64,000 nt of DNA from Halocaridina rubra (lineage: Eukaryota; Arthropoda; Malacostraca; Decapoda; Atyidae), in the NCBI GenBank assembly GCA_037179515.1, contig JAXCGZ010019208.1, forward strand, positions 1 to 64,000. The letters run 5' to 3'. Position numbers and translations under genes: made by a program. Shown in pieces: positions 28,140 through 41,611 of the stretch (position 1 is its first letter; every line of letters starts with the position of its first letter). The notes under the pieces were generated by a model. The model was not told the DNA's origin, made no database searches, and worked only from the letters and a program-made list of their open reading frames with translations.

Positions 28140-28370
28140 CTGTATACAGCTCAGGCTGTTGGACCTTACAGCAGAGAATTCTCTCACCTTTGCCCTGTGG
28201 CTGACCCAAGCAGGGTGGTGGGGGGAAACTGTAGCAGCTTTGTATCCCCAAGGAGCTAAGAGGAGTAACTGAGGTATGTCGGCTTCTGATGAATGTGCTT
28301 TGACCTGGCCATTCCCTTTACATGGGAGATTGTGACCATAGTATATGTATGGATTTATGGATATATACAA
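28140..28370 (+). repeat. Dispersed repeat R, copy 3 (longest)
   Basis: A GC-richer body precedes the shared tail (TTTGACCTGGCCATTCCCTT ... TATATGTATGGATTTATGG). The body (CTGTGGCTGACCCAAGCAGG) suggests a SINE-like unit. Not identified further. Confidence 0.5.
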
Positions 28371-28549
28371 AAGCTGGTAGGGAGAACTTCTCTTGTGGTT
28401 GGGGAGATGGAATTTTGTACCTATATTTCCTTTGCATCATAAGAACTGACCAAAAGGGATAGGGGAGTGAAGGAACTTTTTTTTAGCCACATACATATGA
28501 AAACAGGGGTGAGAATATGCAAAGCATAATTAAGGCCTTTTGCATGGAT

Positions 28550-29107
28550 ATTTTTTTTTATTAGTTGTGGGCAGCATGCTACTTCAGTTGGGTTATGGCA
28601 TTTTCGTAAAAAAATATATTACCAATATATTATTTACGCAAATTTAAATATATATATTTATCAGTTTGTAGTAAATATGTAAAGTACCTAAGCAAGTATC
28701 CAGAAAATATTTAAAGACATGACTACTTGAATGTATTTACGTAATCAAAACAAAGACTGTAAAGTTTGTCTTGATCCATTACAATTTAGTGAATTTATAA
28801 TATTATATACTGTTACACAACAATACAATATTTTTTATAGAGTTTCAATCTGTACAGTAATATATTCCATTTTGTCTTCAGTACAGCAATAAACACCCGC
28901 TGTATAATATGTGAGCTAGGATATTTTACGACACATTTTGATGTTTTTCATAATAAGAAACTCGAACATTCAGACAATTTAATACAACACATTCATTCAG
29001 AACTTTGCTAAAATCACAGTATATTTTGATAAAAAAATAAGAAACATTGTTCACATGTCCATCATTAGCAGTTGCTATAAACATTCTATAAAAATTGTAT
29101 TTGATTC
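28550..29107 (-). other. Probable 3' UTR of the GALNT gene
   Basis: AT-rich sequence follows the GALNT stop codon and holds no long ORF. A candidate AATAAA polyadenylation signal on the minus strand lies at about 28556-28561, within an A-run. The true cleavage site cannot be set without transcript data. Below this point the 28.1-28.4 kb interval looks like a dispersed repeat rather than UTR. Confidence 0.4.
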
Positions 29108-29254
29108 CTAAAAGGAATTACTTAAAACATAATGATCAAACCACCACTGTTGACTTCTAGTGTTTGCACAGTCTGTTACAAAAACATCATCCATTGACTG
29201 CTTGTCACCTCGATCTAAGCATTTATTTGTAGCTTTATGAACGATGTGGCCAGT
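29108..29254 (-). CDS. GALNT terminal coding exon: lectin gamma repeat and stop
   Basis: The 147-bp coding part of the last exon has 48 codons and a TAG stop at 29108-29110. The acceptor is CTTGCAG. It opens TGHIVHKATNKCLDRGDKQS and ends with RSQQWWFDHYVLSNSF. CLD and QQW mark the third lectin repeat. The stop is close to the QxW motif, as expected for the C-terminus of this family. The exon continues into a 3' UTR of unknown length. Confidence 0.95.
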   Translation of the reverse strand, partial: TGHIVHKATNKCLDRGDKQSMDDVFVTDCANTRSQQWWFDHYVLSNSF

Positions 29255-29435
29255 CTGCAAGAAGAATATTATGTAAATGTAAAGCATAAAAGATTTAGTA
29301 CAACTTACAAAAGGGGATATTTCTGATGATTTTTCTTTAATGACAACTTGACCAGCATCACTAGACTTAACGATATAAGTAAATTGTAATGGTCATCTAT
29401 CTAGACTAATATTCTGATAGTATTACCAGGAAATG

Positions 29436-29670
29436 AGAGGGCTGCAGTAGTGCAGTGGTTTGAGCACTCAACTGAGAAAGTGGCAAACTCATGTTTGAGG
29501 CCACTGTGGGGCATTATGAAGGGCATTCAGCCTTAAACGCCCAGCTCAAACACATCTGTAATTCCTAATTGTGCTTATGGGAAAGAGCCCCAAGCACGTA
29601 ACTTCCCGTCTCCTGGTCAGTTCCATTTTATAATGTGTCCACCCCTGTTTGAAAGGGGGTTAATAATTAC
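29436..29670 (+). mobile_element. tRNA-derived SINE family 2, interrupted by a LINE 3' end
   Basis: The head TAGTGCAGTGGTTTGAGCAC is A-box-like and TGTTTGAGGCCAC is B-box-like. A body with GGGCATTCAGCC follows, and the tail GTGTCCACCCCTGTTTGAAA appears after the 29561-29633 LINE piece. Relatives lie at 31479, 49391, 50547, 56143 and 57896. Confidence 0.75.
29561..29633 (-). mobile_element. CR1-like LINE copy J (3' UTR only)
   Basis: CCTAATTGTGCTTATGGGAA and the TTCCCGTCTCCTGG block match the 3' UTR of copies E-H. It is only about 70 bp and sits inside the SINE at 29436-29670. Confidence 0.8.
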
Positions 29671-30207
29671 ATCAATTAGCTGGAAAATGTACAAGAGCAA
29701 ATGAGATTATATGTAGGGTCTACAGTATTTACTTTATATATGCTCTTAAATAGATTGGCATGCACTACATCTTGTTACTTTTCTGTTTGTTTATACACAT
29801 TTCATCAATAGTATCTCTTCTTGACTTAGTCTGCTACACACTGGATTGAGTCAGTCAGCTGAAAAAACAGTTGAAACTATGGATTCCAGCCACACATCTA
29901 TTGAGCGACCTATTTTACAGGTTCACCGAGCATGTAAGAGTTGATTCTCTTCAGCATGAAAAATTAAAAAATTTACCACTTCAGTCCTTCGTCAGTTACT
30001 GCGTAAACCATGATATACAGTAATCCCTCGCTCTATCGTGATTCACCTATCCCGAATTCACTGTATCGCGATTTTTTTTTGCCCATTTTTTTTTTTTTCC
30101 CCAGATGATTATGACACCAGGATGGGCCGAAAAATGATAAAATAAAACAGCCTTTATCAGGCTGTAAAGAGAAACAGAGATGGAGAGTGTAATGACCTGT
30201 CAGATGT

Positions 30208-30340
30208 GAAGGGATTATAAAAGGTGTGTAATGAATATCCAGCTCTCTGCTGGGTTTTAATATACCTCTGCATTACTTTCATGATGTCTATTCCAATAAT
30301 TCTCCTTAGATCTTATTATTATTGTTATTATTATTATTAC

Positions 30341-30411
<71 letters not shown>

Positions 30412-30757
30412 TTATAATTATTGGCAACAATAATTTTCCTTTGATGATGATTGTGGACATTATTATCATGATCATTATTATTATTATTATTATTAAGGGC
30501 TCATCATTGTTTGTACATCTGTTGGTTTATTTACTTTAATAACTGTGTACAGTGCCCCTCCCTTGTTGGCTGGGACAAAGAGAGTGTGGGGGGTTGGGTA
30601 GAATAGAATGTTGGAGAGAGAGAGAGAGACATCTTTAATTAACTCTTGTTCATTCAACCAAAACTACATTATTTATTGTAAAAATAATGGTTTAATTACA
30701 AATTCGTAATAATAATGAAATTAATAATATTAATAATAATAATAATAATAAAAATAA

Positions 30758-30788
<31 letters not shown>

Positions 30789-30990
30789 CTCCACAATCAT
30801 CATCAAAGGAAAATTTCTGTTAAAAATAATTATAATAATAATATTAATAAAAATAATAATAATAATAATAATAATAATAGTAATATCTAAGGAGAATTTA
30901 TGGAATAGACATCATAAAAGTAATGAAGAGGTATATTAAAACCCACCAGAGAGCTGGATATTCATTACACATCTTTTATAATCCCTTCAT
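30208..30990. repeat. Large foldback with (TTA)n and (TAA)n arms
   Basis: The left arm (GGGATTATAAAAGGTGTGTA ... then (TTA)n at 30317-30420) is the inverse of the right arm ((TAA)n at 30734-30885 ... then ACACATCTTTTATAATCCC). Arms are about 280 bp and the spacer about 200 bp, including a GAGAGAGAGAGA run at 30616. Confidence 0.85.
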
Positions 30991-31132
30991 AATTAATAAA
31001 GTTTTGAATATTCATGATCAAACCAGAACTCGTAATGGGTAATGGATTTAAGCTTGATAAATTTAGGTTCAGAAGGGACCTTAGTGAAAATTGGCTTGGT
31101 AATACCGTAGATTCCTAGTAGGATAATAAATG

Positions 31133-31331
<199 letters not shown>

Positions 31332-31478
31332 GATTATGATCTTTTCTTAACGTAATCCTCTTTGTACTCGTGGGGGAAAAAAAAAAAAATATATTTAAGG
31401 TGTTCCTATTTCGCAAAAATTCACCTATCGCGACCGGTCCCGGAACCGAACCCTCATGATAAACGAGAGATTACTGTA

Positions 31479-31633
31479 TGTCACAAGTAGTCCCCATTCA
31501 AATGGGGGTGGACGCAGAACCGACATGTTGGAGCTGCAGGAAGAGGCTGAATGCCCTTCCTAATGCCTCGTGGTGGGCTCGAACATGTATTGTTGCTTCC
31601 CGAGTTGCCTGATCTACCTCTGAGCTATTGTGA
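31479..31633 (-). mobile_element. tRNA-derived SINE family 2 copy
   Basis: On the minus strand, TAGCTCAGAGGTAGATCAGG (A box) and TGTTCGAGCCCACC (B box) are followed by GGGCATTCAGCC, then the tail GTCCACCCCCATTTGAATGG. It is the best-preserved copy in the window and abuts P3. Confidence 0.85.
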
Positions 31634-32045
31634 TTAGTTATTAAGTAATTACCATATTTGCCAAACATCAGAATTGATAACATTTGAATGAGTCTTGTCT
31701 GCTTTGCAAAATAGTTTGTAAATAAAAATCAAAACATAAAAGTAAAGATGACTTTAATCCATATAAGTACTAGTCAAGAATTTATTGCAGAACTCATATT
31801 ATAAAAAACAAAACATTTCTTAAACTTGAGACATCATGCATACAATAAATTTCTTAAGGAGACAAAGACTAATTGTTGATAATTTTAAAATGGCTTGGTA
31901 TTCTCTACTTACATCTGCTAAGAGGAAAACCTAAATTTTTTGGACAATTATTTTATTTGTCTCGACACAAAGAATAACAGTGAGCTATTAAAAAGAAACA
32001 ATGATCTATTAATTTTTTTTTTCTTATAAAATACAAGTATTATAC

Positions 32046-32189
32046 CTGAGTTAATATCCATTCTTGATTGCCTTGTCGGCCATGGCAGTAGGACATCTTA
32101 ACATTTTCAGCCGTCTTGGCAAAAAATGTTGGCACTTCAGCACACACTTCTTCTCTTCGAAATTCTCCCGCTTTGGTAAATGACATAAA
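32046..32189 (-). CDS. GALNT exon: lectin domain beta repeat
   Basis: The 144-bp exon has 48 codons in phase 0. The acceptor is TTTCAG and the donor CAG/GTATAA. It opens FMSFTKAGEFRREEVCAEVP and ends CHGRQGNQEWILTQ. The QxW motif (QEW) and CHG are ricin-type lectin hallmarks. The usual CLD is replaced by CAE in this repeat, so this repeat may bind sugar poorly or not at all; that is inference. The exon is flanked upstream by a 13.5-kb intron loaded with DNA transposons and a Jockey-type LINE. Confidence 0.95.
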
Positions 32190-32769
32190 CTGAAATATTT
32201 TCCAGTGATCAGGGATGTTAATGAAAATTTATGGGTAACTGGAGAGGATTAATTAATTTAAGCAGACTAGAAATTGTATCCTGCACATACTAGATGAAAG
32301 TAACACTTTTATATTAAAACTATTTTAATCTTGCATATTTATAGAATAATAAATAGCTGCACAAGAACATCATCATACTACCAGGATAAAATATCACACT
32401 TAGCACTGCATTCTATCCTGTACAAAGTATAAAAATCACTAATTTTGATAGCAAATGGGTAATACATAGCAATTTTTCAATCAACACAAAAAGACTTTTT
32501 CATTCAAAAGCTGCTGCTCCTTTTCATTTTGCTGGTTTGAACTAGGTGCAGGATGTATAGAACTGGCCATGGTGCAAATATTCGCTAAAGTTCCTACGCA
32601 TTTATAATGTGGCATTTCCAGTGGAATAGGCTAAGAGGTATTGTACTGAAGTACTGTCTTGGAGGCAGCAAAATTTTTATGAGGTGACCCTCATGACAGA
32701 GAAAACACACATACAATCTACATATTGCATAGGCACTTTTTATGTCAAAAATTCTCAAACTCGATAGGT

Positions 32770-33222
<453 letters not shown>

Positions 33223-33262
33223 TATATTAATAACACTGAACTGTTAACATGCAGTCTAAAAT

Positions 33263-33668
<406 letters not shown>

Positions 33669-33674
33669 GTCAAT

Positions 33675-33894
33675 AAAAAAACTGACAAAATAATTATAAA
33701 GTCAATGACAATGGAATATGTTAATATCTACTTACGAATATAGACCGGAAAGTAGATAATCCCTTTAATATATAAAATCCTCTTAATATATATAAAAGAG
33801 ATTATCTACTTTCCGATCTATATTCGAAATTAGAGATTAACATATTCTATTGTTAATGACATTTTAATTACTTTGTCGGTTTTTCTTTGAATGA
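33675..33894. repeat. Inverted repeat, arms about 90 bp
   Basis: CTGACAAAATAATTATAAAG...GGAAAGTAGATAAT on the left and ATTATCTACTTTCC...TTTGTCGG on the right are imperfect reverse complements around a TATATAAAATCC-type spacer. Confidence 0.8.
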
Positions 33895-34125
33895 AGGTAT
33901 TCTTTCTTTTGGATTAGACCTGTCTAAATATCTTTAATTTATAATTCCCTCAGGTCTCCTGAGTCCTATTTTTTTTTTTACTCCCTCTGACATTGTTACT
34001 TTATACACTCACTTGTGCTTGAGAAGGGGTCCAGTTAGGACCCGAAATATAGCGTTATTTATTTCTATGTGTTGTTTCACTGATGGGCTTCCTTACCATT
34101 TAGTGTTGTATGCTAACAGCTTGTG

Positions 34126-36708
<2,583 letters not shown>

Positions 36709-36710
36709 TA

Positions 36711-37770
36711 TTGTGATTCACCTTATGCGAATTCAGTACATCACGGGTTTTTATGGCGAGCACGTGTATTTTATATCACAAATTTTCTGGGTATATCGCG
36801 GGTATCCACGATATGTGGAAATATGAAAATTTCCAGTATTTTCATTATTTTATTGATAAAAAAAAAAGTATTTCCTAGCCTAAGAATAGTAAAACAGTAA
36901 AAAATACTAAAAAACAATTTTAAACATGTAACTCACAGTATTGCACCATATAAAATACGATACCATTATTGGCGAATCCTGGGGTCTGGTTGCCTTTTTG
37001 ATTGAAGCTTGATTCTTCCAGCATCTTCCATTGTCTCTCCTCACCCATTCAGTTACTCATGTGTGCGCCTTTTGCGTTGTGCCTCTTAATACGGTGTGCT
37101 TGTGTTGTTTGTGAAACTTTTGCTTTATTTCAACCCCTGCACTGCCACACAAGCTTCCTTCATCTTCTAAGGCTTTTGGTAGTGACCCTAAGTGGCAAAG
37201 GAAGATGTACACCATAGCAGATAAGGTAAAACTGTTAGATATGCTGAAGGAAGGTAGAAGTTTCTCGGCTGTCGGCCGCCATTTCATCATCAACGAATCT
37301 ACTGTTCGCTACATCGTCCCGCAGGAATGGGACGATGATATGGTTCATTTGGTGCACTTCTGCAATATTATCAACAATGCCAAGACTCCTTACAAGACCA
37401 TCTTCCCTCAAAAGAAGAAACAGCGACAGCAACTCCCCATTACCATGTATCTCTCTCGCAAAAAGCATTGGCTGTGCAGTATGTAAACGTCATCATCACT
37501 TTATTCATGGTAAGCTTACCTATCACGTTCACATAGCTTTATGCTTGTGCGCTATTTATGGTAAACTTACCTGTCACACTCATACAAATTTACGCTTGCA
37601 CGCTGTTATTAATAAAGTAAAGGGTGAGTTGTTAACAGTGCAGGTAGGGTTTGTAAAGGTAAAAATAAATGTAAAATACCTGTAATAAATATGGTGCTGC
37701 TACTTTGCGGATTTTCACCTATCGCGAGTGGTCCTGGAATGTAACACTCGCGATAAATGAGGGATTACTG
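36711..37770 (+). mobile_element. Tigger-like element P5 with internally deleted transposase
   Basis: The left end is damaged (TTGTGATTCACCTTATGCGA) and the right end is GATAAATGAGGGATTACTG. It shares the leader (ATCTTCCATTGTCTC) with P2 and P6 and contains a fused transposase remnant at 37140-37486. Confidence 0.8.
37140..37486 (+). pseudogene. Tigger transposase remnant: DNA-binding N-terminus joined to C-terminus
   Basis: The plus strand reads DKVKLLDMLKEGRSFSAVGR and NESTVRYIV, a CENP-B/psq-type helix-turn-helix N-terminus. It passes after VRYIVPQEW directly to DDDMVHLVHFCNIINNAK and KKKQRQQLPITMYL, a C-terminal tail. The DDE catalytic core is absent. The open frame, 93 codons from 37205, ends at a TAA at 37484-37486. 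Confidence 0.82.
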
Positions 37771-37771
37771 A

Positions 37772-37915
<144 letters not shown>

Positions 37916-38257
37916 TTCCTTCCATTATCACGAAGGTTTGGTTCCGGGACCCGGCACGAGACAGGAAAATCGCGAAGTAGGATCAGCCTATATGTACATA
38001 GATATTTTAATTTATTTTTACGTTTACACCGTATAAACTGTATAAACCCTCCCTGTACTGTTAACAAACCACCCTTTACTTCATAAATAACAGCATGCAA
38101 GCGTAAATTTATATGACATACTCATGTACATAGGTATTTTACAATTATTTTTACGTTTACTGTATAAACTCTCCCTGCACTGTTAAAAACCACCCTTTAC
38201 TTTATAAATAACAGCATGCAACGTAAATTTATATGTACGTGATAGGTAAACTTACCT

Positions 38258-38340
38258 TATCTGTTATGGTTAACATTTTCCTTTGCCGCTTAGGCTCACT
38301 ACAAGAAGCCTTAGAAGATGAAGGATGCTTGGGAGGCATT
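38258..38340 (-). pseudogene. Tigger transposase N-terminal stub
   Basis: The minus strand reads MPPKHPSSSKASCSEPKRQR and KMLTITDKV before it runs into repeat sequence. This is the same beginning as the P5 remnant, cut before the helix-turn-helix. Confidence 0.75.
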
Positions 38341-38706
38341 GCAAAGGTTAAAATATGGGAGTAAAAAAATCACAAGCAAAACGTATTAATAAGCACAACA
38401 TGAACGGCGCACACGTGAGTTAGACTGAACGAGTGAGGGGAGACAATGGAAGATGGTGGAAGCCTTTGTCCGAAACGCTGATAGCAGTATCGTATTTTAC
38501 ATGTTGCAATACTGTTAGTATTCAAGTTTTTTACTATTTTTTACTGTTTTATTATTCCTAGGCTAAGAAATACATTTTTTTATCAATAAAATCATGAAAC
38601 TACTGAAAATATAAATATATATGCTAGCTCACGTAGCTGCGACCCCAATACATTGTACGCTATCGGACACTATTTCGCATGATGCAATACTGTGAGTTAT
38701 ACTGTA

Positions 38707-39111
38707 CAGGGCATCCACAAAGTTTGGGTACATAGGAAATTTCACTATGCAGACCTATTCAATCGAGTTCACCTGAATTGTGTAAAGCGCATCAAATTAT
38801 GCATTGAAAATTATGGAAATAATATTGAAAATATTATTTATTAACATTAGATTTAAATAAAATTGTTTTGATTTAAAAGTATGTGTTAATCTCCTGTGTA
38901 CCCAGACTTCGTCTGGGCACACAGGAGATTAACACATACTTTTAAAACAAAACAATTTTATTTAAATCTAATGTTAATAAGTAATATTTTCAATACGATT
39001 TCCATCATTTTCAATGCATAATTTGATGCGCTTTACAAAATTCAGGTGAATTCGATTGAAAAGCTCTGCATAGTGAAATTTCCTATGTACCCAGACTTTG
39101 TGGACACCCTG
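38707..39111. mobile_element. Mariner-type foldback element, 405 bp
   Basis: TA duplication on both sides. Ends are CAGGGCATCCACAAAGTTTG and, inverted, CAGGGTGTCCACAAAGTCTG. The arms stay reverse-complementary for about 200 bp each up to a centre at CCCAGAC/TTC/GTCTGGG (38901-38917). The terminal sequence resembles mariner/IS630 ends. It is inserted in P6 and has no ORF. Confidence 0.9.
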
Positions 39112-39656
39112 TACGTATATCTAAATTTATGTTTTTTACTATTTTTTACTGTTTTATTATTCGTAGGCTGGGAAATAATTTTTTTTTATCAATTAGATAA
39201 TGAAATATGTTTTTTTCAATAAAGAAATGAAAATACTGAAAATTTTAATTTTTTTAATATTTTAGCATATGCCAAAAAAAAAAATAATAATAATTTGCCA
39301 AAAAAAAACCGTGGTACAGTGAAAACGTGAGCCAAGATCCAGGGAAGGATCACTTATATATATATTAATGCCTCGCCTTTGGGACATGTCGATCTCAATA
39401 TTACGTCAGTTTTTTGTTTTTAATAATTGGAAATATAACATGTCGCTAATGTCTACATACGCAACTTTCAGTCGGTCTATAACAAAATATTTACAACCCC
39501 ATGAAATTAAAAAGAAAAATCACCTAAAAACAATAAAAACAACATAAAAACTAAAAGTAAAAATATGTAAATAATGTATAAAATAATTTTAAAGCTTAAA
39601 AATTTTATAGTTATTGTGCAAAGTATGTTCTGTACTTATAGTTTTTCTTTCAATAA

Positions 39657-39868
39657 TTGTGACACCAGGACGGGCCAAAAAATAAATAAATCTACCCTCA
39701 TCGGTCCTGGGCATGAAGAAAATATAGAGAGAAACAGAGATGGGGAGTGCATTGTGACTTGTCAGATGTGAAGAGATAATAAGACAAGTGTAAAGAATAT
39801 CCAAGAATATTCGATGTTGATGAAGGCATAGAAAGAGAACCGTAATTGAAGGAAGATAGTAGGTATAC
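39657..39868 (-). mobile_element. Short Jockey-derived element (internally deleted)
   Basis: On the minus strand the head (TCTATGCCTTCATCAACATC, TGACAAGTCACAAT) matches the 5' part of the Jockey-like LINE at 41700-41830. The tail (TTCTTCATGCCCAGG, GGCCCGTCCTGGTGTCAC) matches its 3' UTR at 44968-45019. The whole coding part is absent. A relative lies at 30105-30240. Confidence 0.72.
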
Positions 39869-40282
39869 AGTATGTATCTGACTTGTGACTACTGTGGCCA
39901 GGAGGTAATGTGCACCATGGACTGAAGTTAGAAAGGGCATTCACTTGAGGTACACATTGCCAAATCCAAAGTCTTTCGAAAAGGAGGCACGATCCTAGAC
40001 CTTACTAAAAAAGGGAGTCTGCCGAAAAACCAACGGTATGTATTTTACTTCATTTTTTCTTTACATCAGCATCATTTAAAATGTATGTATATTGTACATT
40101 TATTTAAAAAGACTGTAAAAATGCTGAACTGTAATAAGATGTTCTCATACTTGCAATTTTATGGGGATAATAATAGAGGCTTATAGGGGTCTAAGTTGTC
40201 CTTGAAAAGTATTTTGATTTGTTTTTCGACTTAAGTCATGAGTTTTGGAACAAATTAATGATGTAAGATGAGGTACTACTGT

Positions 40283-40451
<169 letters not shown>

Positions 40452-40599
40452 GTAGTTCGCTTTTTACGCGTGTATATAATCCGCGACATTGGAATAACGC
40501 CCCTAAAAAATAATAGTAAAAAAACATAAAATTTGCAAATAATGCCCATGTAAAAAAATTAGATAAAAGCATTTTCATTTTAGTTATTAATCGACTGCC

Positions 40600-41310
40600 T
40601 CAGACACACTTTTGTGCCATGGTCCTTCTCTTCTACCGCTTAATGCGATCGAATATTATGAAGATAATGGAAAAAAGCATTAAGAACAACAGCAAACAAA
40701 CTTGCGATATGATATCGTCAGGGAAATAGCGTGCGAGGGTACATCAGCTGATACGGAGGCAGCAAAACATTTGCAGATAGAGGTTCGTTCTCCCGCATCC
40801 TCCTCCCCTTCTACCGTTTAATGCGATCGAACATTATGAAGAGAATTGAAAAAACATTAAGAACAAACAGCAAACAAACTTTCGATATAATATCATCAGG
40901 GAAATAGCGTGCGAGGGTGCATCAGCTGATACGGAAGCAGCAAAACGTTTGCAGACAGAGTTGGTTCGCCCGCATCCTCCTCCTCTTCTACCGCTTAATG
41001 CAATCAGATATTATGAAGATAATGGAAAAAAAAGCATTAAGAACAAACAGCAAACACCCTTGCGATATAATATCGTCAGGGTAATGACGTGCGAGGGTGC
41101 ATCAGCTGATACGGAGGCGGCAAAACCTTTGCAGATAGAGGTTCGTTCTCCCGCGTGCTCCTCCTCTTCTACCGCTTAATGCGATCGAATATTATGATGA
41201 GATTCGAAAAAAGCAAAAAGAACAAACAGCAAACAAACTAGCGATATAAGATCGTCAGGGAAATAGCGTGCAAGAGCGCATCAGCTGATACGGAGACGGA
41301 AAAATGTTTG
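40600..41310. repeat. Tandem array in Q2, unit about 178-181 bp, four copies
   Basis: TTCTACCGCTTAATGCGATC-type starts lie at 40631, 40809, 40986 and 41167. Shared blocks are AGCGTGCGAGGG and CATCAGCTGATACGGAGG. The last unit is partial. Absent from Q1. Confidence 0.92.
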
Positions 41311-41611
41311 CATCCTCGTGCTCACCGCCACCATGCACGTCCCAGTGTATGCCTGTTGCCCACTGCATAATAGAGTGCATTAATTTTTATTGTACAGTAA
41401 ATCTGCATATCATTTATCCGGTACACTATTTACATGTAAATATAAATAACTACAGGTCTTTCTGCTTTGCTATGTACTTATAAAACATGTTTTACTTATC
41501 TTATATCTTTGGTATAGTATGTCTATGTAAGGTTGTGGAACGCATCTATGCCCATTATCATTGTTTCTTATGGAATATGACTCATTACATTATGCGATAA
41601 TTAGTAGGTTG

